DNA of 45,731 nt, from contig CAAGMZ010000016.1 of the NCBI GenBank assembly GCA_900771195.1, positions 1 through 45,731 of the forward strand, read 5' to 3'. A program made the position numbers and the translations under genes. The notes under the pieces are model-generated. The model was not told the DNA's origin, ran no database searches, and worked only from the letters and a program-made list of their open reading frames with translations. Positions 34,046 to 42,697 of the stretch are shown here, piece after piece (the stretch's first letter is position 1; each line of letters starts with the position of its first letter). The DNA comes from Lachnospiraceae bacterium (GTDB lineage Bacteria > Bacillota > Clostridia > Lachnospirales > Lachnospiraceae).

Positions 34046-35064
34046 TTTTTATCCCTCCTGTGTACCTTCATATACTGAGCTTTATGAGCTTTTGGTGACG
34101 GCTTTGCCCTGCGGCTCTCGTAATCATCATATGCCTTTACGATTTTCTGCACAAGGGGATGTCTTACCACATCCTGACTTGTGAGCTTCACAAAGCCAAT
34201 TTCATCGATTTTGCCAAGAACCCGTAATGCCACATCAAGACCGGACTGGGCATCCTTTGGAAGGTCCTTCTGGGTCAGGTCCCCGGTAATAATTACCTTG
34301 GAGCCGAAACCTATTCTTGTCAGAAACATCTTCATCTGTGCAGGTGTGGTATTCTGTGCCTCATCCAGAATTATATATGCATTATCAAGTGTCCTTCCTC
34401 GCATATAAGCAAGCGGTGCCACCTCAATCAGGCCCTTTTCGGAATTGTGCATAAAACTCTCCGCGCCCATTATCTGATACAGTGCGTCATAGAGCGGGCG
34501 AAGATACGGGTCTATCTTACTTTGCAAATCTCCCGGCAAAAAGCCTAACTTCTCCCCTGCCTCGATTGCAGGCCTTGTGAGAATGATACGGCTTACATCT
34601 CCATTTTTAAAAGCCTGGATTGCCATAGCCATGGCAAGATATGTCTTACCTGTTCCTGCGGGACCTATTCCGAACACAATCATTTTTTTGCGGATTTGTT
34701 CAATGTATTCCCGCTGTCCCAGTGTCTTGGGCTTAATCGGCTTGCCTGTAATCGTTCTGGCAATAATATTCTCATCCATCTCTGACATCACAGATGTGTT
34801 GTCATCCATTGACAAAGCCAGAGCATAATCCACATTCTGCTCCGTTATTGTATTCCCTTTCTGGGAGAGGCTGATAAGTTCATTAAAAACAGCACTTGCC
34901 CGCCTGCACGCCTCATCAGGGCCGATTATCTTGAGTTCGGATTCCCTGAGGACTATGGTGACTTTCAGTGTCTTCTCGATTTTCTTGACAAATTCATCAA
35001 AATTGCCGAAAACATTGCGGCTGTGCTCTACGGGTATGTCAATCACATTTTCGCTAATACTCAT
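34042..35064 (-). CDS. PhoH-family ATPase
   Basis: A cytoplasmic P-loop ATPase/helicase-like protein of the PhoH family (B. subtilis PhoH/YqfE type), thought to act in RNA metabolism together with YbeY. The 340 residues include Walker A GPAGTGKTYLA (about 136-146) and Walker B ILDEAQNTT (about 231-239), with an N-terminal KH-like region. The C-terminus is basic (RRAKPSPKAHKAQYMKVHRRDKK split), suiting nucleic-acid contact. It overlaps both neighbours, yqfD and ybeY, by 4 bases each, a strongly coupled trio. Confidence 0.93.
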   Translation of the reverse strand: MSISENVIDIPVEHSRNVFGNFDEFVKKIEKTLKVTIVLRESELKIIGPDEACRRASAVFNELISLSQKGNTITEQNVDYALALSMDDNTSVMSEMDENIIARTITGKPIKPKTLGQREYIEQIRKKMIVFGIGPAGTGKTYLAMAMAIQAFKNGDVSRIILTRPAIEAGEKLGFLPGDLQSKIDPYLRPLYDALYQIMGAESFMHNSEKGLIEVAPLAYMRGRTLDNAYIILDEAQNTTPAQMKMFLTRIGFGSKVIITGDLTQKDLPKDAQSGLDVALRVLGKIDEIGFVKLTSQDVVRHPLVQKIVKAYDDYESRRAKPSPKAHKAQYMKVHRRDKK

Positions 35065-36287
35065 TCTGTCGCATTCATATCCTTTTCATCATTTATGACC
35101 GGCGGGCTTTTAACTGTTCTGCAATCGGAAACTGTTATGTATCCGGATGCAGTACCGCCATTCTCATCCAATGTTATTTTAACACTATCTGATACTGTTT
35201 GGATACCTTTTTCTTGTAAATTTTCGATATAATTTTGCAGTTTTTCCTGCAGCATGTCGGAAATCGCCGTATCATCATACATATCAGGCTCATACACATA
35301 CTCTTTACATGTGACAAATACATATGTGACAGGAAGAAACATGTTGTCATACAGCTTGGCGGAACTGTATGTTGTAAAGACATCAAAATTTTCATAGCTT
35401 TTGCATTCCGGTATACGATAATTAATGACATTATTTCCGAGGCGTATTGCACTGGCGTGTTTTTCCCTGCCTGTATATACTTTTTTGTCATACTGCCTTG
35501 CGATGGTTTCACTGTATTCAATGGTATATGTTATCCTCACATCCGCATCGGCATTCACATATCGTATGTTAAAACATTCATCTGATTCATTTAAGGATTT
35601 GACCTTTGACATCACAAGCACATCTCCGGCTTTCACTTCATCTCCTGCCTTTACTATGGGCGTACCCGCTCTTGTCATGATTGATTCGATAACTCCGTCG
35701 CTACCGGCAACAATGTCATTGGGCGTTTCATCGGCCGGGGCAATAATAGCGTCATCATTCTCCACTATGCTTATTATGAGCCTAGAACCGTCAACTGCTG
35801 CTGACACCCATGTCACCTTGTCAAAGCTTTTCCTGATTGTGCTTTCAATCTGGTAGCACGACACCCCGGAAGTCCTTATTCCGGGCTTTATCCCTATTTC
35901 CTCAATACATTCGACAATTGATTTTTCCGAATAATATGTGCATCCTTCTACATCTATGCGCCACAGGTGAAAAGACATAACAATGTTAATAGCAAGAAAA
36001 AGAATTATCCCTGCAGCAAAAAAATACCTCTTTCTATACCGGAACATCCAAAACGGCACGCCTATCTTATCCGTAATCCTGACATGGGTACGGCTTGCTT
36101 TTCTGGCCGCCCCTATTCTCTTGAAATCTGCAGCCGACATAAGAATTTTTGCCTGACAATTGTCCTTATCATAACGGATATCGTAAAGAGGTATACCAGT
36201 GTGCTTGCATATATTGATAAAGCGCTCTGTACCTATTCCGCTTACGGTAATTACCACGTTTCCCTTTATTCTTCTGAAATTATTCAA
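35061..36287 (-). CDS. yqfD: Sporulation protein YqfD
   Basis: YqfD is a membrane protein linked to sporulation (stage IV in annotation) and found next to phoH in endospore formers. With a TTG start at 36287 the product has 408 residues. The choice rests on a GGAGGTG site 7 bases upstream and on overlap with the yqfC stop (TTGA); the longer ATG frame from 36329 runs through that site. The N-terminal domain has GNVVITVSGIGTERFINIC. One membrane helix (FFAAGIILFLAINIVMSFHLW) is near residue 90. The large outer domain has VEGCTYYSEKSIVECIEEIGIKPG split near 118-140 as the family landmark. Confidence 0.9.
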   Translation of the reverse strand: MNNFRRIKGNVVITVSGIGTERFINICKHTGIPLYDIRYDKDNCQAKILMSAADFKRIGAARKASRTHVRITDKIGVPFWMFRYRKRYFFAAGIILFLAINIVMSFHLWRIDVEGCTYYSEKSIVECIEEIGIKPGIRTSGVSCYQIESTIRKSFDKVTWVSAAVDGSRLIISIVENDDAIIAPADETPNDIVAGSDGVIESIMTRAGTPIVKAGDEVKAGDVLVMSKVKSLNESDECFNIRYVNADADVRITYTIEYSETIARQYDKKVYTGREKHASAIRLGNNVINYRIPECKSYENFDVFTTYSSAKLYDNMFLPVTYVFVTCKEYVYEPDMYDDTAISDMLQEKLQNYIENLQEKGIQTVSDSVKITLDENGGTASGYITVSDCRTVKSPPVINDEKDMNATE

Positions 36288-36523
36288 TGCTGCACCTCCA
36301 CTATCCTGATATGTTCTATGGTGCCGCATATTTTGATATCATCACTGTTCATATATTCCACAAAAAGATTGCTTCCTTCTATAACAACAATTTCCCTCTG
36401 AGCCTTGATTCTTACTGATGTATTGCAAAGTTCCATTATTGAACTGAAATTCTCAATGTAAGCCTCTGACGTGCCATGAATTGTCAATATTGAGTATTTT
36501 TCCGTCAGTTCATTTTTTATCAA
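36284..36523 (-). CDS. yqfC: YqfC-family sporulation protein
   Basis: A small YqfC-like protein with the recognisable core SILTIHGTSEAYIENFSSI near the start and VVIEGSNLFVEYMNSDDIKI near the end. I place the start at TTG 36523 (79 residues), which has GAGGA about 4-5 bases upstream. An ATG at 36547 is in frame but has no ribosome site, and the frame's most upstream ATG lies inside the etfA terminator hairpin. The start is therefore uncertain. Its stop overlaps the yqfD start (TTGA), so translation is coupled. It opens the sixteen-gene run; a TATAAT box at 36554-36559 is suggestive but lacks a clear -35. Confidence 0.7.
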   Translation of the reverse strand: MIKNELTEKYSILTIHGTSEAYIENFSSIMELCNTSVRIKAQREIVVIEGSNLFVEYMNSDDIKICGTIEHIRIVEVQH

Positions 36524-36567
36524 AGCTTCCTCACAGACGATATGCATTAATAAATTATATGAACAGC

Positions 36568-36609
36568 AAAAAAGGTTCATACCACGAACCACTCATGGCA
36601 TGAACCTTT
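36568..36609 (-). terminator. Intrinsic terminator of the butyrate operon
   Basis: On the minus strand a 14-bp stem (13 Watson-Crick pairs plus one G-U) joins 36596-36609 with 36571-36584 around an 11-base loop, and is followed by a T-run (complement of the A-run 36568-36573). It lies 26 bases after the etfA stop, closing the coaD-to-etfA operon and insulating yqfC. Confidence 0.9.
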
Positions 36610-36634
36610 GAATTTAGACTTGTTAATGTTAAAA

Positions 36635-37684
36635 TTATTTGCCTGCGGCTGCCTTAGCTGCCTTAATCTCCTCTGTAAGAAGAGGTACAATCTTGTTAAG
36701 GTCACCTACAATGCCGTAATCAGCTACATCAAATATAGGAGCTGACTCATCCTTGTTGATGGCAATGATGATATCTGACTCTTCCATACCTGCCGTGTGC
36801 TGGATGGCACCTGAAATACCGATTGCAAAATACACATTGGGACGAACAGTCTTACCTGTCTGACCTACCTGAAGGTCCTTGGGCTTCCAGCCGTTATCAA
36901 CTACTGCACGTGAGCAGCTTACGGTTCCTCCTATTGCAGCTGCAAGGTCATCAAGAAGCTTGAAATTCTCAGCGCTTCCGACTCCGCGTCCGCCTGATAC
37001 AAGAATTTTGGCATCTGAAATATCAACAGTGTCTACAACTGACTTAACAATGTCAAGAATCTCAACATACTTGTTGTCCGGTGTGAAGCCGGGATTAAAC
37101 TCAACAATGTTAGCCTTAGCACCCTTTACAGGTGCAATCTTCTGCATAACGCCGGGCCTTACTGTAGCCATCTGAGGTCTGTTGTAAGGGCAGGCGATTG
37201 TAGCAATAGTGTTTCCTCCGAATGCAGGACGTGTCATGAGAAGCTGATTGTGAAGCTGCTCCTGTCCGGGTGCGGGTGCAAGCGGGAAATCACCGATTTC
37301 AAGAGATGTGCAGTCTGCCGTAAGACCTGTTGCAACTCTTGCGGAGGTACGGGGACCAAGGTCACGTCCGATTGCCGTAGCTCCCACAAGCATGATGTCA
37401 GGCTTGTACTCATTGATAACAGAAGCAAGTGCATGTGCATAAGGCTCTGTTCTGTAGTCCTTAAGCTCAGGGTCGTCAACAACGATTACCCTGTCTGCGC
37501 CATACTCTGCAAGGCTGTCTGCAAGCTCCTTAACATTGTAACCGATAAGAACAGCAGTCACATCAGTGTCAAGGTCCTTTGCAAGGTCTTTTGCCTTTCC
37601 AAGCAATTCATAAGCGATATTGCTGATCTTGTTGTCTACCTGCTCAGCAAAAATAAAAACTCCTTTATATTCTTCTAAAGCCAT
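36635..37684 (-). CDS. etfA: Electron transfer flavoprotein subunit alpha
   Basis: EtfA, with EtfB and butyryl-CoA dehydrogenase, would form the electron-bifurcating Bcd-Etf complex: crotonyl-CoA reduction by NADH drives ferredoxin reduction, which feeds Rnf or hydrogenase. The 349-residue protein has the C-terminal FAD site with LVSGGRGVGSAENFKLLDDL, the GQTGKTVRPNVYFAIGISG segment and the SGAIQHTAGM motif. It is the last gene of the operon, 26 bases after etfB, with a terminator behind it. Confidence 0.96.
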   Translation of the reverse strand: MALEEYKGVFIFAEQVDNKISNIAYELLGKAKDLAKDLDTDVTAVLIGYNVKELADSLAEYGADRVIVVDDPELKDYRTEPYAHALASVINEYKPDIMLVGATAIGRDLGPRTSARVATGLTADCTSLEIGDFPLAPAPGQEQLHNQLLMTRPAFGGNTIATIACPYNRPQMATVRPGVMQKIAPVKGAKANIVEFNPGFTPDNKYVEILDIVKSVVDTVDISDAKILVSGGRGVGSAENFKLLDDLAAAIGGTVSCSRAVVDNGWKPKDLQVGQTGKTVRPNVYFAIGISGAIQHTAGMEESDIIIAINKDESAPIFDVADYGIVGDLNKIVPLLTEEIKAAKAAAGK

Positions 37685-37710
37685 TTTATTTCACCACTTT
37701 TCCTTTATTC

Positions 37711-38496
37711 TTAGATTACGTGTTTCTCTTTCAGCTTGCCCATGATGTAATCAACAGACTCATCTGCCGAATCAAAAGCAACCTTTTCTCCGACGCCCTT
37801 ACGAACTTTATCGGAAGCCTTTGCAATCTTGGTAGGTGAACCCTTAAGTCCAAGATTGGAATCATCAACGTCCTTGAGGTCATTTCTGCCCCATACGGTG
37901 ATTTCCTTGTCCCATGCTTCAAATATTCCGCCGGGAGTCATGTAACGGGGCTCATTGAGCTCTGAAAGAGCTGTAACGAGGCAGGGCATCTTAGCCTTGA
38001 GAACATGATATCTGTCCTCAAACTGACGCTCTACGATAACATAATCTCCGTCAATCTTGATGTCCTGTGCATAAGAAATAACAGGAATTCCAAGATGCTC
38101 TGAAATCTGGGGACCTACCTGTGCTGTATCACCATCGATTGCCTGACGGCCTGTGATGATAAGGTCATAATCGAGATTTCTGAGTGCTCCTGCTAGTGTT
38201 GTTGATGTTGCCCATGTGTCAGCACCACCGAGAACTCTGTCTGTTACAAGGATTCCCTTGTCAGCACCCATTGCGAATGCCTCACGGAGAACCTCCTCTG
38301 CCTTGGGAAGACCCATTGTAAGAACGGTAACTTCAGCACCGTACTGATCCTTTAATCTGAGTGCTGCTTCAAGACCAGCTTTATCATCAGGGTTCATGAT
38401 AGTAAGCATTGCAGCTCTGTCAAGTGTTCCGTCAGGATTAAACTTAACGCCGCCCTTGGTATCAGGAACCTGTTTAACACATACTACGATTTTCAC
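37711..38496 (-). CDS. etfB: Electron transfer flavoprotein subunit beta
   Basis: Partner of EtfA; in bifurcating ETFs it carries the FAD that accepts electrons from NADH. The 261-residue protein starts KIVVCVKQVPDT and has the nucleotide-binding segments LIITGRQAIDGDTAQVGPQ and VTALSELNEPRYMTPGGI. It starts with GTG at 38496, with AAGGAG about 9 bases before. It lies between bcd (22 bases) and etfA (26 bases), the standard order for the Bcd-Etf complex. Confidence 0.96.
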   Translation of the reverse strand: MKIVVCVKQVPDTKGGVKFNPDGTLDRAAMLTIMNPDDKAGLEAALRLKDQYGAEVTVLTMGLPKAEEVLREAFAMGADKGILVTDRVLGGADTWATSTTLAGALRNLDYDLIITGRQAIDGDTAQVGPQISEHLGIPVISYAQDIKIDGDYVIVERQFEDRYHVLKAKMPCLVTALSELNEPRYMTPGGIFEAWDKEITVWGRNDLKDVDDSNLGLKGSPTKIAKASDKVRKGVGEKVAFDSADESVDYIMGKLKEKHVI

Positions 38497-38517
38497 GGTT
38501 ATTCACTCCTTTTTGTA

Positions 38518-39672
38518 TTATTTAAGTAAAGCACCTGAGATTACCATTCTCTGAACCTCTGATGTACCTTCGTAAATCTCAGTGATCTTGGCATCTCTCA
38601 TCATACGCTCTACATCATATTCTCTGATGTATCCGTATCCGCCATGAAGCTGAACTGCCTTGGTAGTTACATCCATTGCAACCTCTGCGGCAAAAAGCTT
38701 AGCCTGTGCAGCTTCAAATGAGTATGTCTTCTGAGTTGCCTTAGCCTGTGCAGCCTTGTATACAAGAAGCTTTGCAGCCTCAACCTGTGTAGCCATGTTG
38801 GCAAGCTGGAACTGTGTGTTCTGCTGTGCTGCTATTGAACGGCCAAACTGCTTTCTCTCTTTAACATAATTGATGGTTGTCTCAAGGGCACCCTCAGCAA
38901 TACCAAGAGCCTGTGCAGCGATACCGATACGTCCGCCGTCAAGAGTATGCATTGCGATAGGGAAACCTCTTCCTTCAGGTCCGAGAAGATTTTCCTTAGG
39001 AATTCTGCAGTCCTGGAAAATCAGCTCATAGGTTGATGAACCGCGGATACCCATCTTGTTCTCCTTTGTTCCGAATGAGAAACCGGGTGTTCCCTTCTCA
39101 ACGATAAATGCTGAGAAATTCTTTTTCTTGCGGCCCTTAGCGTCTGTTGTGACACTTGTTACAGCGATGATAATGTATATATCAGCCTCTTTACCGTTGG
39201 TAATGAAGCACTTTGAACCATTAAGCACCCATTCATCTCCGTCAAGAACTGCCTTTGTCTGACATCCCTGGGCATCAGTTCCTGCACCGGGCTCTGTAAG
39301 ACCGAATGCACCGAGCTTTTCGCCCTTGGCGAGGGGAACAAGGTATTTCTGCTTCTGCTCTTCTGTTCCGTAGGTCATGATGGGATCACAGCAGAGTGAT
39401 GTGTGAGCAGATACGATAACACCCGTTGTACCGCAGACCTTTGACAATTCCTCAACACACATAACATATGTGAGGGGATCGCAGCCCTGTCCGCCGTACT
39501 CCTTGGGAATAGGGATTCCCATGAAGCCCAGTTTCTGCATCTTGGTAACAGTGTCTCTCGGGAATACTTCTGTCTCGTCAACTTCCTGAGCCAGAGGTTT
39601 TACTTCCTTTTCGGCGAATTCTTTGAAAAGAGTTCTCGCCATCTCATGTTTTTTATCTAAAGAAAAATCCAT
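38518..39672 (-). CDS. bcd: Butyryl-CoA dehydrogenase (acyl-CoA dehydrogenase family)
   Basis: Reduces crotonyl-CoA to butyryl-CoA, the last redox step before butyrate release. The 384-residue acyl-CoA dehydrogenase has FGLTEPGAGTDAQG and CFITNGKEADIYI segments (FAD/substrate contacts), HGGYGYIREYDVERMMRDAKI split near the end, and the catalytic Glu in ITEIYEGTSEVQRMVI. ATG 39672 follows a GGAGGAATT site; the longer frame to 39747 is excluded by it. Neighbouring etfB-etfA show it works with ETF. Butyryl-CoA:acetate transferase or buk/ptb for the final step is not in this window. Confidence 0.95.
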   Translation of the reverse strand: MDFSLDKKHEMARTLFKEFAEKEVKPLAQEVDETEVFPRDTVTKMQKLGFMGIPIPKEYGGQGCDPLTYVMCVEELSKVCGTTGVIVSAHTSLCCDPIMTYGTEEQKQKYLVPLAKGEKLGAFGLTEPGAGTDAQGCQTKAVLDGDEWVLNGSKCFITNGKEADIYIIIAVTSVTTDAKGRKKKNFSAFIVEKGTPGFSFGTKENKMGIRGSSTYELIFQDCRIPKENLLGPEGRGFPIAMHTLDGGRIGIAAQALGIAEGALETTINYVKERKQFGRSIAAQQNTQFQLANMATQVEAAKLLVYKAAQAKATQKTYSFEAAQAKLFAAEVAMDVTTKAVQLHGGYGYIREYDVERMMRDAKITEIYEGTSEVQRMVISGALLK

Positions 39673-39709
39673 GATTATAATTCCTCCATATTTTTTATGA
39701 TACAGTACC

Positions 39710-39730
39710 GCGGAACAAAATATGTTCCGC
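39710..39730 (-). other. Intergenic hairpin between hbd and bcd
   Basis: GCGGAACA (39710-39717) pairs perfectly with TGTTCCGC (39723-39730) over a 5-base loop, in the 84-base gap between hbd and bcd. No T-tract follows in the direction of transcription, so it is not a normal terminator. A role as an mRNA-stability or processing element is inferred. Confidence 0.6.
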
Positions 39731-39756
39731 AGCACCGATTTAATCAATACAAGTAT

Positions 39757-40596
39757 TTATTTTGAGTAATCGTAGAAACCGATTCCGGTCTTTCTTCCAA
39801 GCTTGCCGGCACGAACCATCTTCTTAAGAAGAGGATGAGGACGATACTTGGGATCTCCTGTCTCATCATAAAGAACATTCATGATGGCAAGGCAGATATC
39901 AAGACCTATAAGGTCACCCAGTGCAAGCGGTCCCATAGGATGATTTGCACCAAGCTTCATTGCCGTATCTACACCTTCAACTGATGCTACTCCGTCAGCA
40001 ACAATGCCAACTGCCTCGTTAATCATAGGGATAAGGATTCTGTTAACAACAAAACCTGCAGCCTCATTGACCTCAACAGGGGTCTTGCCGATTTCCTGTG
40101 CGATTGCAACAACCTTGTCCTTCATCTCATCAGGTGTGTTCTCTCCCTTGATAACCTCAACAAGCTTCATAACGGGAGCGGGGTTAAAGAAATGCATTCC
40201 GATAACGGGTCTGTCAAGTCCTGCTCCAATCTCCGTGATGGAGAGAGAAGATGTATTGGTAGCAAAAAGAGCATCCTTCTTGCAGATGTCCTGAAGCTCC
40301 TTAAATGTCTGCTTCTTGATATTCATATCCTCAAGTGCTGCTTCTACGATAAGATCGCAGTCTGTACAGATATCCTTTGTGCCTGTTGTGATTTTGGCAA
40401 GAATGGCATCAGCGCTCTCCTTTGTCATTTTCTCCTTGGCAACAAGCTTATCAAGAGATTTTGCAATCTTGTTCTTGCCGTTAGCGGCAAACTCGTTGTT
40501 GATGTCGCAAAGACATACTTCATAGCCTTCTGTCTGAGCGAAAGCCTGTGCAATACCGGAACCCATTGTTCCTGCACCGATAATACCTACCTTCAT
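39757..40596 (-). CDS. hbd: 3-hydroxybutyryl-CoA dehydrogenase
   Basis: Reduces acetoacetyl-CoA to 3-hydroxybutyryl-CoA with NAD(P)H. The 279-residue protein has the Rossmann motif GIIGAGTMGSGIAQAFA (residues 4-20), the catalytic-His region in GMHFFNPAPVMKLVEVI and the C-terminal NHPMGPLALGDLIGLD segment. Length is typical for the clostridial enzyme. It lies between crt and bcd in the operon. Confidence 0.97.
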   Translation of the reverse strand: MKVGIIGAGTMGSGIAQAFAQTEGYEVCLCDINNEFAANGKNKIAKSLDKLVAKEKMTKESADAILAKITTGTKDICTDCDLIVEAALEDMNIKKQTFKELQDICKKDALFATNTSSLSITEIGAGLDRPVIGMHFFNPAPVMKLVEVIKGENTPDEMKDKVVAIAQEIGKTPVEVNEAAGFVVNRILIPMINEAVGIVADGVASVEGVDTAMKLGANHPMGPLALGDLIGLDICLAIMNVLYDETGDPKYRPHPLLKKMVRAGKLGRKTGIGFYDYSK

Positions 40597-40629
40597 CGTA
40601 AGTCCTCCTAAAAAATAAAATATTTTATA

Positions 40630-41421
40630 TTAACAATTCTTGAAAGGAACAACCTTAAGCTTTTTCTCTTTGTCTTTCTCAAGGAAGTTAGCCATTCCGG
40701 CCTTCTGGTCCTCTGTCTCAAAGCAGTCACCGAAAAGCTTTTCCTCAATCACAACAGCGCTGTCAATGTCAACCTGAAGACCATCGTTAATGGCTTTCTT
40801 GCAGTTGCGTACAGCTATGGGAGCATTGGATGCAATTATGGAAGCAAGCTTCTTAGCTGCGGGAATAAGCTCCTCAAGAGGATATACATTATTAACGAGA
40901 CCGATTCTGTAAGCCTCATCTGCCTTGATGTTGCGTGCGCTGTAAATCATCTCCTTAGCCTTGCCTACGCCGATTGCTCTTGCAAGTCTCTGTGTTCCGC
41001 CGAAACCGGGAGTGATTCCGAGACCAACCTCAGGCTGTCCGAATACTGCATTTTCCGAACAGATTCTGATATCGCAGCTGAGTGAAATCTCACATCCTCC
41101 GCCAAGTGCAAAACCATTGACTGCAGCAATTACGGGGATAGGGAATGATTCTATCTTACGGAAAACATCATTTCCCTTCTTACCGAAAGCTTCACCCTCT
41201 GCCTTGGTAAGAGTGCTCATCTCACCGATGTCTGCTCCTGCAACGAATGACTTCTCACCGGCACCGGTAAGTATAAGGCATCTTACAGTGTTGAGATCTA
41301 CTGCTGAAAAAGCCTGATCAAGCTCCGAAAGAACCTGACTGTTAAGTGCATTGAGAGCCTGGGGACGGTTGATTGTGATAAGTCCTACTGCGCCTTCAAC
41401 TTCGTAAGTAACGAATTCCAT
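40630..41421 (-). CDS. crt: Short-chain enoyl-CoA hydratase (crotonase)
   Basis: Dehydrates 3-hydroxybutyryl-CoA to crotonyl-CoA. The 263-residue crotonase-fold protein has the oxyanion-hole segments SFVAGADIGEM (about 62-72) and ALGGGCEISLSCD (about 104-116), and the catalytic Glu pair in FGQPEVGLGITPGFGGTQ. AAAGGAG lies before the ATG. A 71-base gap with a strong hairpin separates it from the upstream thiolase gene. Confidence 0.96.
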   Translation of the reverse strand: MEFVTYEVEGAVGLITINRPQALNALNSQVLSELDQAFSAVDLNTVRCLILTGAGEKSFVAGADIGEMSTLTKAEGEAFGKKGNDVFRKIESFPIPVIAAVNGFALGGGCEISLSCDIRICSENAVFGQPEVGLGITPGFGGTQRLARAIGVGKAKEMIYSARNIKADEAYRIGLVNNVYPLEELIPAAKKLASIIASNAPIAVRNCKKAINDGLQVDIDSAVVIEEKLFGDCFETEDQKAGMANFLEKDKEKKLKVVPFKNC

Positions 41422-41460
41422 GTCTTTACTCCTTTATGATTATTTTGTATGCATTTATAA

Positions 41461-41485
41461 GGCTGTGTGGTATGACCGCACAGCC
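41461..41485 (-). other. Intergenic hairpin between thl and crt
   Basis: An 11-bp stem (10 Watson-Crick pairs and one G-U) with a 3-base loop: 41461-41471 pairs with 41475-41485, starting 8 bases after the thl stop. Only two T bases follow in the direction of transcription, so it would be at most a partial terminator. It may set thl above crt expression or protect the thl 3' end. Confidence 0.7.
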
Positions 41486-41492
41486 TGAAATT

Positions 41493-42674
41493 TTATTCGT
41501 AACGCTCTACTATTGTTGAGCAGCCCATTCCGCCACCGATGCAGAGTGTAGCAAGACCTCTCTTGGAGTTTCTCTTCTGCATTTCGTGAAGAAGCGTAAC
41601 AAGGATACGGCAGCCTGAAGCTCCGACAGGATGTCCGAGTGCGATTGCACCTCCGTTAACATTGAGCTTGTCAGGATTGAAGCCAAGTTCCTTGCCTACA
41701 GCAACTGACTGTGCTGCAAATGCCTCATTAGCCTCGATGAGATCCATGTCATCAACAGTAAGACCTGTCTTAGCCATAACCTTCCTGGTAGAAGCAACGG
41801 GACCGATACCCATAATTGAAGGATCTACGCCGCCAAGTGCTCCGGCAACCCATGTAGCCATAGGCTTAACACCAAGCTCCTTAGCCTTCTCTTCAGACAT
41901 GACAACGATAGCTGCTGCACCGTCATTGATTCCTGAAGCGTTACCTGCTGTAACGTATCCGTCAGGGTTGATGGTGCGAAGCTTTGCAAGAGTCTCCATT
42001 GTTGTTCCGGGACGGGGACCCTCGTCAGTGTCAACTACAACTGTTGACTTCTTGACCTTAACCTCAACGGGAACTATCTCGTCCTTGAATTTGCCTTCAG
42101 CCATGGCCTTCTCGCACTTATTCTGGCTGTTTACCGCAAACTCATCAAGCTCTTCCCTGGTAAGGTGCCACTGCTCGCAGATATTATCTGCTGTCTTGAT
42201 CATATGATAATCATTGAAGGCATCCCAAAGGGCATCCTTAATCATTGTGTCTACGAGAACACCGTTGTTCATTCTGTAACCGAAACGTGCATTGGGAATT
42301 GCATAGGGAGCTCTTGACATGCTCTCCATTCCACCTGCAACTACGATGTCGGCATCGCCTGCTTCGATCATCTGTGCTGCCATGTTAACGCAGTTAAGAC
42401 CGGAACCGCATACAACGTTGACCGTAACGGCTGTTGTCTCAATGGGAAGTCCTGCCTTGATGGAAGCCTGACGTGCCACGTTCTGTCCAAGACCTGCCTG
42501 GATAACACATCCCATGTACACATGGTCAACCTGATCTGCAGGAACTCCGGCTCTGTTAAGAGCTTCTTTAATAACGATAGATCCAAGATCAACAGCGGGA
42601 ACAGAGCTTAATGCACCTCCCATTGTTCCGATTGCAGTACGACATGCGCCTGCTAAAACGATTTTCTTTGCCAT
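41493..42674 (-). CDS. thlA: Acetyl-CoA acetyltransferase (thiolase)
   Basis: Condenses two acetyl-CoA into acetoacetyl-CoA, the entry step to butyrate. The 393-residue thiolase has the nucleophilic Cys in VNVVCGSGLNCVN (about residue 88), the GHPVGASGCRI His motif and the C-terminal CIGGGMGCSTIVE Cys motif. AAGGAGG precedes the ATG. It is the first butyrate gene, 24 bases after coaD, under what looks like a shared promoter. Confidence 0.97.
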   Translation of the reverse strand: MAKKIVLAGACRTAIGTMGGALSSVPAVDLGSIVIKEALNRAGVPADQVDHVYMGCVIQAGLGQNVARQASIKAGLPIETTAVTVNVVCGSGLNCVNMAAQMIEAGDADIVVAGGMESMSRAPYAIPNARFGYRMNNGVLVDTMIKDALWDAFNDYHMIKTADNICEQWHLTREELDEFAVNSQNKCEKAMAEGKFKDEIVPVEVKVKKSTVVVDTDEGPRPGTTMETLAKLRTINPDGYVTAGNASGINDGAAAIVVMSEEKAKELGVKPMATWVAGALGGVDPSIMGIGPVASTRKVMAKTGLTVDDMDLIEANEAFAAQSVAVGKELGFNPDKLNVNGGAIALGHPVGASGCRILVTLLHEMQKRNSKRGLATLCIGGGMGCSTIVERYE

Positions 42675-42697
42675 TTGAAAATCCTCCTTGTGAAAAT

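Noticed and set aside
36541..36592. ATG start for yqfC at 36592
   Set aside because: This start lies within the etfA terminator hairpin; a start downstream of the hairpin is required.
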